Source: Melastoma dodecandrum
Lineage: Eukaryota > Streptophyta > Magnoliopsida > Myrtales > Melastomataceae
Direction of reading: 5' to 3'
Assembly (NCBI GenBank): GCA_029817715.1
Contig: JARUPY010000394.1
Span: 1 to 64,000 of the forward strand
Length of the DNA: 64,000 nucleotides
Every line of letters starts with the position of its first letter. Within the stretch, counting starts at the first letter, position 1. Positions 1-11,828 of the stretch are shown here, one piece after another. The position numbers and the translations under genes are program-made. Below the pieces are notes generated by a model. The model made no database searches. It was not told where the DNA came from and saw only the letters and a list, made by a program, of their open reading frames with translations.

Positions 1-345
1 ATCTAGATAATTTGTGTTGAATTGCATTAAAGGAAAATTCACTCAAAAGTCTAAAGAAGAAATGATCTACTCGTAGCTCAAAGCTTTTAGAATCATCACT
101 CCCAATCAGTCTGACTCCTCTGGACCTTACCCCCCTACTACCTTATGTAATGAAACAAATATTTTATAACATTCATCGTTGCATTATCCTTCTCGGTTAT
201 GGCTATCTCTTAATTTCATATAAAGAGTGAAGTCAGAAGCTCTTTGACAAATTTAAAGTCTTTAAGACCGAAGTTCGAGAAGCAGTTAGATAAGTCCAAT
301 TAAGGTAGTACGGTCTGATCGTGATGTTGAGTACTATGGTATACA

Positions 346-690
346 TTGATGGTTCTTGACAATAAATGTGACCGTTTGCTTAAGTACTATACAGGAATGT
401 GGGATTGGTTCCGCAGTATACCCCATGTCTTTATTAAACGTCCCGAACAAAATGTGTGTGGCCGAAAGGCGGAATCCGCACCCTTAAATGTGACAAATGA
501 GAACCATGATGAGTTAGGTCTAAAACCAAATCGAGTTTTTCTGTGGGGTGAAGCGCTTAGATCCTGCTTTATACATCCTTAACCGTGTTCGCTCCAAAAT
601 CAGTTCCTAAAACTAGCTTTTGAAATTTGGGTTTCTGATAAACCTAGCCTTAAATAACCTTCGTGTGTGGGGGTGTCCTGCTGAGTGTGA
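346..690 (+). pseudogene. copia integrase C-terminal part (relic)
   Basis: Conceptual translation reads through LWGEALRSCFIHP, then after a shift LNRVRSKSVPKTSFEIW, and ends in LRVWGCPAECE. This is the conserved end of the copia integrase core, where a WGEA block is followed by a LNR-x-PSK-like stretch, a P-E-W block and an LRVWGCPA block. A stop at about 582 and another before LRVWG break the frame. The upstream H2C2 zinc-binding region and most of the DDE core are absent or unreadable. The fragment cannot be functional. Confidence 0.75.
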
Positions 691-1530
691 AAAAATTTCA
701 ATCCCACAGTATAGTAAAAATATATGTATTTGAAAAGACTACTCGGTTGCTTTTTCATTGGATATCCTGAATGGTCCCTAAAGGGTATAGGATCTATTGT
801 CCATAGTCGTGGGGTGAACAGAGGATTGACACTTTTGAATGCTTAAAGTTCTTGAGGAGTTTGATGTTGCAGATGATGTTAGATATTGAAGTTGAATGGT
901 GATGCTTCGAGAGACACTTTTGAGTAGAATGTAGAAGAGTATTTTTCCCCTTTCATCCCCATCGCACGTAAATGAATAGTTATCAATTGTGCCCAGTGAC
1001 GATTGAACATTCGTGTTGTTAATGATGCTTCTGCACAATCCTGCGTCTTCTCTCTCATATAACTCTTCATGATGTTTCTATTAGAACAGGTCAAATTAGA
1101 CCAAAGACGACCCGCTATTAAGTGATGACTATGTTGTTTATCTTGGGGAAATCTGATGTTAATAAGACAAATCATATAAGTTTAGTCGAGGAAGTTGTTG
1201 ATGGTTCCCATGGTATAAAATGTGGGCTTGATGCTATGCGAAGATGAAAAGTTTTCTGTGTCACAGAATAGTAGGTTTGAGACTGTAGATTTACCTGGTG
1301 GACATCGAGTCCAGTTGGGTGTAAATGGGTGTTCAAAACTAAGCGGGCTATCCAATGCAAAGGTAGATCGCTATAATAGGCGACTATAGTGGCGAAAAGA
1401 GTCTACCCAACAACCACAGGCATTGATTAAATCGAGACCTTCTCTCCCTGATTCATTGCTTCGTATAGGTTTGGTTTTCGCATTATAATCGCCTTGATTG
1501 CACATTATGTAATTTTGAACTCACATCAGC

Positions 1531-1620
1531 ATGGACGTTAAGACTGCTTTTCCAAATGGTAGCCTTGAAGATGATGTTTATATGGAGCAGCCAGAGGGTT
1601 TGGAGTAATTGGTAAGGAGA
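1531..1620 (+). pseudogene. copia reverse transcriptase, N-terminal motif (relic)
   Basis: The frame from the ATG at 1531 reads MDVKTAFPNGSLEDDVYMEQ then PEGF, the hallmark copia RT block containing the first catalytic aspartate (normally DVKTAFLNG-x-L). It stops at about 1606, so only this block is intact. The YVDD active-site block expected further downstream is not readable. Confidence 0.85.
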
Positions 1621-1849
1621 ATAAGTCTTTACACATAAGAATGTCCATCAATGGACTGAAGCACGAATCTCATGAGTGGTACTTGAAATTTGATGTAGTG
1701 ACTTCTTTTAGCTTTATTGAGAAACAAAGCTGGATTACTGTATCTACTTAAAGATTCAGTAGGAGCATTGCACAAAACTAAAATGAATGTTGACAAGGTT
1801 TTTTGATATAAAAAACCCTCGGAGGAGGCGTTCGTTTGTTCTCGAGATG

Positions 1850-2715
1850 GGATATTTACACCGAGATAGATCCCTCTGGCTATTGGGACTCTCTCATAGA
1901 GCATATACTTGACCGAGTGCTCAAGCGTTTTGAAATGAAGGTTTGTAAGCCCCAGTTGTTGACGCTTGTACAACAAAAAGGGACACATTCAGATAAAAAT
2001 CAATGTCCCATAGAATGACTTTGAAATGGAGTCGATAGTGAATGTACCTGTTTTGCATAGTGTCGTTGGGAGTTTAATGTATGCACAAGGTATGCACTAG
2101 GCCGGATATTGCATTTGAAGTGAGTGTTCTTGGCTAGATCTCGGTCTAATCCAAGTCCCCTGATCTACTCGATGGCTGCCAAGAAAGTCACGAGGTATCT
2201 GAAGGGGACACGTGATTATATTCTCTGTTGTACATGCGCTCAGAGACAATCATTGTGCAAGTAGTGGGTTATACTAATATTCTGATTTTGTGGATTATTT
2301 CCTGATGATAGGAAATCTACTACGGGAATATTATATTCATCGATGGCCTGAGGGCAAATTTCTATGGATAAGTGTGAAACAAAACTCAAGTACATTCCCT
2401 CTTCCTCCACAAAGCAAGTAAAGTTTTGTGGCATGTTATGGTGCGGTAGATACAAACGTTATTTGGCATGAAACCTTCATATCAGGGCTTGTGATAGCAT
2501 AATAGGTAGACCACTGCGAGAGTATTTTGTGATAGACAGCGCGGCTGTGATTGTTCTTCGCTCGTCAGGGATCAGCTATAAGAAAAGGGATGTTGAGATT
2601 TGAGTCACATCGCGTAGAGACGCGATGAATGCAGACTCATTAACCAAGGGACTACTGAAAAGGACCTACAGATTCCTAAAAGAAAACTCGTTCGACCATA
2701 TTCATAATAATTAGA
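1850..2715 (+). pseudogene. copia RT end and RNase H (relic)
   Basis: The + strand shows HILDRVLKRFEMKVCKP near 1900-1955, VGSLMYAQ and CTRPDIAFEV near 2063-2120 (normally one VGSLMYAQVCTRPD block), MAAKKVTRYLKGTRDY near 2172-2220, a KSTTG RNase H block near 2310, CDSAAV near 2535, and ADSLTKGLLK at 2630-2660. All are signatures of the end of copia pol. Several frameshifts separate them. The sequence after about 2715 no longer resembles pol. Confidence 0.8.
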
Positions 2716-4340
2716 GTGTATTACACAATTTGGCGTTCACAATTGAGATACTAAAAATTTGTACAACGGAAGAAGCTTGTATATCAAACATGAAAAAAGC
2801 ATGCATAGATCGCTTCTATGATATGCCAAAAAGACACAATAACGGTAAATCAAAGACTAAGAACGGCAGCTCAAGCACTAGCGTAGCCAATCGCCCAAAA
2901 CCATCCCTTGACGGATCTCGAAAATGGGGGGGGGGAGATAGGAACCACCGTCTCAAAATTGCGACATACACTGTTGCGTTTTCGAATTTCCATTCAAGTG
3001 ATCGCAAAAAAGTTGTTTCCAATAGCATCCGTGACAACGTCGTATTCCTCATGTTCATGTACTTTCAGCCACACAACATCTCGCTATCATCGGATCAATC
3101 CATCCGGTTGTCTATTAAACCACGAAACCATCCTTCCAGGCCTTAGCTTTTCGCCAAACCTTTCCAGCCAACTAGGGCTGTAAAATACACCAAACAGAGG
3201 GAGGATTCCTCCTGTCTCAAACCTCCTCAATATCCGCCTCATAAGGCAGTCCCCATGGGCGTGTCGAATGTATCGTCGAAGAGCACCATTCCGTCCACGA
3301 TACATGGGTCATTCGGGCACTTTCATTTCAACCATGCCTTTCACACTTAATAAACCCTCCTCTCATCGAGGAATTTCAACGTCCGGACCAGCTATGAACA
3401 ACCATTACAAGTCCCCTTTCATCCTAAGTTCAATTCAATAACAATATCCAATATTCGTAAGTTCGCATACACAAATGTGTCGTACTTGTCCGTAACCACC
3501 TTCATTTCAGAAGTTTCAACCTTTCCTTATTTTTCAACAACAGACTAGAGGACCAGCCCGTCCATCCCAGTTTGTGGCCTATTCTACGGCCTCATTTTAT
3601 ATGCCAGGGTATACACTCCGAATGGGGCAGCCTCGTGACCCACGAAGAACACAATGCAATATTAAGCCATAATTCATCCAATACACACATAAACCGGGAA
3701 AATTGTACTCCAAACAGCCCATATTTCATCACGAGCATTAGCAATCCCATTCATAAGTCAATACAAACCTCAAACATCAAATGCACGACGTAAGAGTTCC
3801 CGCATGGCCAGCGCCCCCGCAAGATTGTCATCATACACATACCAGCATCTCATCCGTCGCATAATAACGAGGGTTCGAGATGCCATCTCCTACCGATTCC
3901 TCAAGTGTCTGGCCAGCCCCGTTCCCTCACCCAACAATACATTCACAGCGACGCAAAACTCAAGGCCAACGAGTTTATATTGCCGATGTTCGCAAGAAGA
4001 CAAAACGAAGGTGGATCGAGTACCGTACTTGCTTCTTTTCTTAGGAGCAAAACTGCTCCAATTCTTTCCTTTTCCTTCCCACTCTCCAATCTCGACGCTA
4101 GCCCTTCCGTTTCACTCCTTTCTTCAATACCGAACTCGCCCCCTTCCTTCTTTCTCTTTCTTTTCCTACTTTTCTCCTTTTTCTTCTTCTTCTCTTTCTT
4201 CCTCACTTATGTGCTGAAGGACGTTTTTTAGACCCTGTCCCCCTCCTAGCCCATTTTCCACCTCTTCCAAGCTTCTTAACTTTAATGATGAAAAGTGGGC
4301 CACACCATCCATGGCTTTGTGGAAGAAATCTTGGCTTCCA
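2716..4340. other. Unassigned, probably repeat-derived DNA
   Basis: No gene or retroelement domain is recognised. Short open frames occur on both strands but encode nothing I know. Visible features are a run of ten G at 2926-2935 and a strongly pyrimidine-rich tract at about 4060-4215. The tract explains the Ser/Phe-rich and Lys/Glu-rich frames there as low complexity. Confidence 0.5.
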
Positions 4341-4379
4341 ATTATCACAAATTAATCGCGTTTAATCTTAGCGCGATCG

Positions 4380-4720
4380 TAAGAGACTTTTGTCTTTCCA
4401 ACCAAATGAGTTTTTGTGTGGATTTCAAGTGCATATTAAGTATAGTGTATCAACCGATGGATGTGTATACTGTATCCTCCGTGCTGTTTGCCTCGCGCTT
4501 GTCCTTCATCAACGTGGAATATCTATAATCCGTGTGACAGATGAGTTCTATTCCGAGTCTTCTTTCAACGGTGGTGTAACTGTATCCGTGGAGTTTGATC
4601 TAAACTCAAAATTCGAATCCCCCCTTCATACCTGTTCTGTTCAACCTTCCCGTCTTATCTAACACCTTTCTACCATTAGACACGTCAAGCTCCTTTCTGC
4701 AGAACCCTTAGATGATGTCC
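4380..4720 (+). repeat. Diverged LTR fragment of the chromovirus-like gypsy family
   Basis: This stretch aligns by eye with the LTRs at about 13440-13740 (+) and 18130-18340 (minus). Shared blocks in the same order are AGACTTTTGTCTT, GGATTCCAAGTGC-like, a CCGAGTCTTCTTTCA-like block, GGTGGTG followed by TGTATCC, and GGAGTTTGATCTAAACTC. It looks like a partial, mutated LTR. No recognisable PBS follows. Confidence 0.5.
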
Positions 4721-7700
4721 CGTATCTGTTTCGATACTTGTAAGCATCATACTCAGTGTCGTTAACCGCATCACTCAATAATCACCAGTAACCATCAAGG
4801 TATTCTTAAAATGAAGGAAAATCCCATTTTCCGATGGCCAGGGCTAAGGTTTAAACATGCACAAAGATTTCTCGTTTTGACCTATTGCACTACTTACACA
4901 GCCAGCCCGACACCAAAGTTTTTAAAAAGATTTTATACGAATTTTAGGTATCCACCAAGCAAAGTTTTTCCCGAGTTCAACGAGAACTTGAGGGAACTAT
5001 TTTCAGGAGTTTGATCACCAAGGTGGTCGGCAAGTTGTGGGTCCTGGGTTTTGGTCCAAGCGAAAGTAATGTCACATCTATATCGGATCGGGCCCTATGC
5101 CCATAAAACATGACATGAGACTTCATCAAGTTTTATGACGAAGATGAGATGACTGATGGAACACGACCTCCATTTAACTCATCAATTTGGAGAAGAGTTA
5201 CAAATAATGGACTTTCTAAAGTTGAGGTTCGTATACCACACTCCTTAACATGAACAACATTCTCATGAGTACATGTCCATCACTACCGAATAAACTCCAT
5301 TGGGGAATTTGTTGGGATATGCAAATCTAATTTTTAAATTGTCTTGCAAGACTTCAGAATGTGAATAAACCATCGTTGAGCTTAGCCGCAAGAACTAACA
5401 ACCAGGAGTAGTCTCGTTTTGAGGTGTGAGAACATCAAGTCTCAGAAGAAGAAATCGTTAATATGTGCTCAAGATGCCCTTGTTCGAGTCGGCTCAAAGG
5501 GCGACCTGACATGAATCTTTATTAAGGGAGGACTCTCAATAAAGCGTTTTCTTACGCAATGGATGTTGCCCACTCTAGAGGTGGGAAGTGACGGAACTCT
5601 GAAAAATAGAATCTATTCATCTTATGAACCAATAAAATACTAATGTCAAAACATCTTAGAGAACTAATTAAAGAAAGAGAATTTACCTTTAATTTTTGAG
5701 AAAAAATTACATGTGAAGTTTTTTTAGATGGTCTATCCTTTGGAACAGAAATGTTAGAATCAAAGTAAAATATCCAGCATTCAAATTCCTGAAATCCATA
5801 AAGGAAAAAAGAACAAGGGTATTGCAAGTGGTATGGATAGCATGACCCACACCACACGAGATTGTATTTACCAATAGAAATGATATCAAGGACCTCATCG
5901 AATTGAAAGAAACTCTGTTCCTAGTCCATAGTACAAAAATATTGCGTATGGATTGGTGAAAGTTTGTTTGAGATTTTATGTGAAACTAATATGTTTGATT
6001 CTAGGTGTGAGTTGAGGTTCAGTTTGACTCACATATGGAGAACATGTCTCCAATCTCGCAAAACTAATCATGGCTTAACTTGCTCCACATTCCTCACGTT
6101 ACGGATTGGTTGAGTCATAACTTCCTTCCTCCTTGTTGAAGCTAGTCAATAGCATGTATTGCCACTAGCAATCGCAGACAAGATTGCACACGACTGACCC
6201 AATTAACCCACAATTTCTAGAAGTTTCTAAGGATCGAAGAAGGAACAAATGGGTGAGCGATTTAGTCAGATATGGAAGAAGCAACACATGCGGATACTCA
6301 GAAGAAGATTTGGCAGCCTCAAAAGGAAAAAGGAGTAGATGTTGTGATTCAGCAGCCAGATAAATGCCAGACGAGCAAAGGAAGGTTGGCAACAACCCAA
6401 TAATAACTCCAACCTATGACGTATTTCCGACCCGTGATCACAGACCACCAAACAAAGCCAGAAAATATGTCCTCTGCCCAAAGAGACTAAAGGTAAAACC
6501 ATTTACACAACAACAACTCACCAAGCCAAAACCAAAATGGAGGCCCTTCAATGCTTCAAGTGTTTGTTTGTGCGGTGTGTAATGGACCTCTTTGTTGTTG
6601 AATTCTGTGATCTAAAGACATGTTATTGCCGAAGGTGAGTAGCCAATTTTTTGAGCAGGAAGTCTTGGTCAAACGAAATGTGTATGGCTTGCAGTTCCGG
6701 GTTTTTGTCCAACAAGCTTATTAGCCCTTTTCCAACATGAGGATTTCTAGAATTCGTCAAAGTATCAAGCAAAGACGTAAGGTATTTCACTGGAATACAC
6801 ATGCAAGTCTTGATCATGGTAACTCAATTTTTGTAGATAAAGAGGATTCTTACACCCCTACGTCAAATGGAAGAGGTTTCCATTTGCAATCAAGGATGCG
6901 TTCTCATCTCCATCATAGGGAAGAACCGGGTGAAAATCCGGGTTATGTAGATAAACCCTTTGAATATTTTAGAAATACTCATAGAAATTTCATAGAGGCA
7001 GTGTTTCCTGGTGAGTCGGAAACGTCGTCCATGAGTGCATTTACACTTTCATTCCTTGTACATTCATTGTCAATCCAAACCATGTAATGAAACATAGTTG
7101 TGAATGAGAATAAAAAAAATTTATTTTTGGGTGGTTTCTTAAGTATTTATGCTTACTCACTTAAGACTTTTGAATCGTCATCTCTTCGCAAGCGAATCGA
7201 TGTTTACCTTTTGCAAAGTGAGGCCACGTCACTGTTGGAACCCTTGGTCGCCATGCTACGTCCCATTTTTTTTTTTGCGGCATTCGAACCCTCCTGTCTG
7301 AGTTCTTTTCTGTCTGCGAGCATAAAGTCCATTAAAGGGTTGGGGTTTCCTGCTCACGGCACTCTGGTATGTCAGATTAGTTCTATCTTCTACTGAGTTA
7401 GTATCCCAATGGTATGACTTAAATACTTTTGTGCGTAGCTTTGGCATCAAGAGAATAAAGCCTTTCCTCTTCATGCTTGTCACAACAGGGTGCTCGATTA
7501 AAGAGGGAAGGTGCGTCCCATGGGGATGTTTCCCCCTGTATGGCCGAGTGTACCCTCAGGCTCGTGCCCAGGTATTAATGTGCTAATACTTATCGTTTGA
7601 TTAGGTTTTTATAATGACAACCCATTTCTGCCAGATTTTTCTCTCCCTCGATGTTGATGACCGTTCCTATTTATCCTCCTCGAGATCAGGGGATGGTCAA

Positions 7701-8750
7701 TGCCCCGCCCAAGCAAACAAGTGTTTGGAGGAGCCCCCCAGCGGAGTGCCACATGAACGTTTACGCCCCCCACCCTCGAGTTATGGGACCCTCCGAGCCT
7801 TCCTCAATAGATGGTGTCGACTGTCGCGCAAGAAACATCACGCGAAGCGACAAGGGTCTTTCAAGTTCACGCGACAGGAGCCCCTTGGGACGAGCAGACA
7901 AGGGTTCCCTTCTGGCCAGGTGAGGGAAGCCATGTCCCATGGTGAGGGCGCCTAGAACTCCCTCCCCCAAGTCCAAGGTGTACGGAAGCCCCCCTAGGCT
8001 TAACAATCAACATGCGCCGTTTGGTTAAGGATCATGATAGTCAGGTCCCTTGCCTTGAGCTCAGATCAATAATAAGAACTTGGGTATGTTTTTCTGGCAG
8101 CCCTTGCGTTCTCTGCTCACCTCATTCATTCGTCATCCTTGAGCGCAGAGGTCGATACTGAAGACATTTTCTTTGCCCAACACGTCCATGACAGATGATT
8201 TGGGTAAAAGAGGGTGCCGCCGCTCCGCTTGAACTATAAGTGTCATCCTCTCGCTTCTTTCGGATGTCATCTTTGGGCGTTCATGTGTTAGAGCTCCAGG
8301 AAAACCTTGCACTTTGGGCGAGGTTGGAGAAGAGAAAGTCGACGACTATCTTAGCTGCTCTCATCCTCTGTTCAGGTGCATACGAGATGTCTCTTGAGGA
8401 GGTGCAACCTTCTCAAGAGAGAGAGAGGACATGTTTACTGCTCTTCAGCGTCTCCAAGACATGTTGGATGCAAACGAGTGCGAGCCTGGGCGCCGCCCGT
8501 GTGCCTAAGAAGAGACTAAGTCGCGTAGCGAGAAACCTTGGAGAGTGGAGATGGTACAAGCCCGCGGTTGTTTGAAGCGCAGAAGAGGTGGATAGCCCCC
8601 CGGGATTGGTGGTCCTTGGCGATAACGCCTATTGTATTCCTGGCTTCCTTCATGAAAAAAGACTATACGTTGTGTGTTTGTCCCTCACAAAAAGTGGGGA
8701 AACGTTTTTGCGATAAATATTTAAGTGCATCTCCCACATCGTTGGCTAAG
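4721..8750. other. Unassigned region with no recognised gene
   Basis: I see no protein domain, LTR pair or RNA gene. Open frames such as 6737-7087 (116 codons) and 7614-8006 (overlapping frames on both strands) have no recognisable motif. A run of T near 7266-7277 and general gypsy-like base composition suggest eroded retrotransposon or LTR sequence. Part of it could be the 3' end of the minus-strand gypsy relic immediately to the right. Confidence 0.4.
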
Positions 8751-8756
8751 ACATTT

Positions 8757-8969
8757 TTAAGTACCCTGCCATTGATTTTGAAGTAATGCACTGATCCATT
8801 CAAGCCCCCCTAGGCTATACGAATTCCCAAGATGGGATTCAACAACATGGAAAAGGGCCCATCCCAATTCACAGTGTCCATTTCCCGTGAAAGTAATCAC
8901 CGGATTCCCTCGGTGCCCTCCTGAGTTTTCCAAACCAATACGCCTTTGTTGAATGATCGAGGAGACCAC
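8757..8969 (-). pseudogene. gypsy integrase C-terminal domain (relic)
   Basis: The frame contains ELGWALFHVVESHLGNSYSL and, after four residues, ISALLQNQWQGT. This matches the usual end of Ty3/gypsy integrase, where a W-x-GPF-x-V block, a G-x-Y-L block and an N-x-x-x-LK-x-YY block line up. The start is an arbitrary ATG inside the domain. Confidence 0.6.
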
Positions 8970-9269
8970 TTTCTTGTTGTAATAATGGATGACATTCCTC
9001 TCTTTGAGGCTTCTAGAAGGTTTGGCAACATTGATCCTGGTGGTCTCCAGGTTCTTCTAGCACAATGTGCATGTCCTCAAAATGATACCCCTCGTGTTCC
9101 CTGAGGTGCTTGCAGGAGTCTAAGGGATCGATGTCGGCCTCTGCTCTATCGGAATCGATCTCGGTCTGTGACTCCAAACAAGGTGGAACTGGGCGATCAG
9201 CTTATGCTTTTCTCTTTTTGTGACCCAGAGAGCCCTTAACGTTTCTTAAGAGAAGGGTATGCCATGTTG

Positions 9270-9375
9270 TGAGGGTTATTACCAATTATCTTCTATATCA
9301 CATCTTTTGATGAGCTTGTTGGACGCTTCCACTTGTCTGTTCGACTGAGCGTAGTATGTGTATGCGTTTTGAGTA
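9270..9375 (-). pseudogene. gypsy integrase core end (relic)
   Basis: The minus strand reads THTYYAQSNRQVEASNKLIK, close to the Ty3/gypsy consensus Y-x-PQ-x-NGQVEA-x-NK. The E of QVEA is the catalytic glutamate of the DD35E triad. The consensus G of NGQVEA has become R. The frame is open only for about 35 codons. Confidence 0.7.
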
Positions 9376-9613
9376 CTTTAAATCCAAAATCTCGCGCGAA
9401 TTCGTTCAGTAAGCTCACCGTGCTAATCAACTTTTTGCATGAGTCTACCACAGATACTTTGGGGGGACAACCCCGTATTCGGTAAACGATGAAGTTTATT
9501 TGATGAATTCAAATTACGATCCTTCTGTTTGTTGGACTTGTATGTTGCGCCACCACATCTACCCGATTTTGTAAAATTAGTCCGTGGCAACAGAGTGATG
9601 ATTAGCATCTCCC

Positions 9614-9904
9614 CTAACTCAAGTAATGAGATAATGTTATCTCCCATAATGGTCCCAACAGCCCACGTCCTGAAAAGGCCATGTTGTTCACTATAACATT
9701 CATGTCAGTCCGCAGGGGTTCGCCTTCACGCGGCCCGCATTGAGTTTGGCGCAAGCCACTCGGCAGGCCTCTGAGCCATTTCAACACAATTCTTGAGGCA
9801 TTGATGGCCAGTAAAAGCCATGTCGTTTGATTTGACCAACTCATCTTAATCCTAGCCGGATGTGCCCCGCACAACCCAACATGGATGCTGGGATATCTGG
9901 TCAC
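9614..9904 (-). pseudogene. gypsy integrase zinc-binding region (relic)
   Basis: The frame reads IHVGLCGAHPARIKM, matching the usual H-E-G-x-CG-x-H block (the two histidines of the HHCC motif). It then reads WLLLAINASRIVLKWLRGL, where the C-x2-C part would follow but the cysteines are lost or shifted. An RGLLGPLW block near 9640-9680 resembles the following GLD-x-IGP block. The two-histidine end is the best evidence. Confidence 0.6.
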
Positions 9905-10601
9905 GAGCTTCTTCCAGATCGGCGCAATCTTAAAGAGTGTAGTCCTCGTTTGGTTTTCCTGTAGAGGACTCCGTCAAGGCACGCGTGGTCTGGCTATTAC
10001 TCGAAATCGTCCTATCAGACTCATTGTGTTGGTATCCTTGAGGAATTGTCATAATGGGTTTCATCGCCAATCCTCTTATCGTTCAAATAGGCTTGGCAGT
10101 ATGAATTCCACGTTCCTTATCTCCCTGCCATCGTTTGTAAAACCCTGGGACGCTTGCTATAACTAAACAAAGTCCATATTTTTTTTGGGCACTTCCAAGT
10201 CATTTATCAACCCCAGAGGCTAATTGTGAGTGCCAAGTAGCTATGCCTCCTAATTTGTCGTCCCGCCTCACGTAAACGTTCCTCGGAGCCTTGCCTAGAT
10301 TATTTCTCCTAAGAAGCCATTTCGCTTCTCTGGCAAGCATTGACCGATGGCGAGGTTTCGAGTGGTCACTCATTCTGGTCACAAGAAGTCTGTTGGTGAT
10401 CACTAGATGGGAAATTGGCCGCTATATTTTTGGGTTTCCCAATTTCCAATCTTGGCGCGAGTTGCAAGGCTAACGTATCAAGGAGCCCACGTACTCTGCT
10501 TTTGTTGTTAGTTCACTTTCCTACCCATTGAGGCGACAAAAGGTGCCTAACCCCCCCCTGGGTTATTCTGCTTTCCCATGGTGGTCTTGATAAGAGACCG
10601 C

Positions 10602-10811
10602 TCAACACCAGCCAGCTCCAAACTTTGTTGGATGACCCGGTACTGAAACCAAATGGTTCCATCGTTTCACACTAACCCCAGAGTGAGACCTCTTCGTGTG
10701 AGTGGATCGAGATTGCCTTTCCTCCATAAATTGGTAGATAAATTCAATAATAGGCGTGGCCTTTAACTGAAACTTTGTGGCCTTGTGGTAAATATTGTAG
10801 GATGAGAGCAC
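10602..10811 (-). pseudogene. gypsy RNase H region (relic)
   Basis: The frame reads NIYHKATKFQLKATPIIEFI, matching the Tat-type block with D-x-x-YKPRTAIK-x-QALADFI. It then reads SHSGVSVKRW and KFGAGW, where the catalytic D of the VDGSS block has mutated. The segment 10200-10403 further left is probably more of the same domain but is too eroded to prove. Confidence 0.55.
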
Positions 10812-11384
10812 TCTAAAGGCTCTACTTGCTTATTCTTCCCATGAGCAAGGGGTTATTCAAAGAAGACCTCGGTCCACAAGGGGTCCTTAGAGACGACTGT
10901 AATAAACAGTCATTAGACCTGATTGTATTGTCAAAGTGTTTTCATCACTCGAGTTGTATACTGACTAGGAAGATCTTCTCAGTTAGAGAGTATATTGTTT
11001 GTTGCTGGTTTTCTAGGTGAGTAACCGTGACCTGGTAAATAAATCGCACTAATCTTTCAATACTCCATCATGTTCTTTTCGCTCTAACATATTAATCCAA
11101 TGGGTAGAGCTATGGGATGATTCAGCCACATAGAGGATTGTATGGCGCATTTATGTTTGGTGGTGCTAGCTAGTATTAGGAGGGTTGGTCAACATTCTTT
11201 TAATTCTTCGAGAATGCTGTTTCGTGTGCCAAATGTCCTAGCTATTTGTTCTGTTCTCTTTCCTTTTCAGGATCGTCGAGAAGACGTATGTTTTAGATCG
11301 CCACATTACCCTATGAAGTAGCGAATATATAGTTTATTTCTCCCCGAGGGAAGGCTTGGAGTTCCTTCTTGTTTCGAGGATTTC

Positions 11385-11828
11385 AAGGAATCTAACTTCA
11401 ATCCCACATTGGTGCACAAGGAATCCCAAGAAATTGTCCCATTTGTACTTCGATAAGCCCGCATTTTAACTGGATTGAGTTTGAGGTTATGGCGCTCGCA
11501 TCATTTTTCAAATGCTTCACTTAGATGAACATGAATGAATCTTGTTTTCCATTTCGAATTTATACCACCACATCTGTCAAATGTATAGTACGCTCAATCT
11601 GTCTTCCCTAACCAAAGTAGCGATAGATTAGGACTTTCCATTGCTCTCATTGATAACGTGGCTCCACCATTCTTTTAAATCCGAAAAGGCTAAACTACCC
11701 ATTGTGAATATCCCATATTGGGCATCTAAATAGCATGTCTTATGCACGTCTTCCCTCATAGTATGAAGATTTGATTATACCCTAGAGTATCCGTCCATAA
11801 AGGACATTAGCTCGTAGCCTTACTAATT
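11385..11828 (-). pseudogene. gypsy reverse transcriptase (relic)
   Basis: On the minus strand, a damaged MPFGLKNAGATYQ-like block (FSLFGFKRMVEPRYQ, about 11640-11690) is followed by a TDVVV block in place of Y-V-D-D-M-V-V. Next comes VKHLKNDAS-like sequence, then the NLKLNP block at about 11480 where R-L-NP-x-K-C is expected. The catalytic DD pair is lost. Homology ends abruptly at about 11828. Confidence 0.6.

Larger units (their letters stand above)
300..2715 (+). mobile_element. Decayed Ty1/copia retrotransposon (integrase end, RT, RNase H)
   Basis: Three-frame reading of the + strand gives successive copia landmarks in the right order, broken by many stops and frameshifts: the end of the integrase core near 346-690, the RT start near 1531, the RT end/RNase H junction near 2064-2130, and the RNase H end at about 2630. 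No gag, no convincing LTR and no uninterrupted pol frame are visible, so this is an old relic whose 5' part is missing or lies left of the window. Copia order (integrase before RT) is seen directly; finer lineage is not resolved. Confidence 0.85.

Noticed and set aside
3804..4348. Ser/Phe-rich and Lys/Glu-rich frames on both strands
   Set aside because: Artefacts of a pyrimidine-rich tract; no conserved motif.
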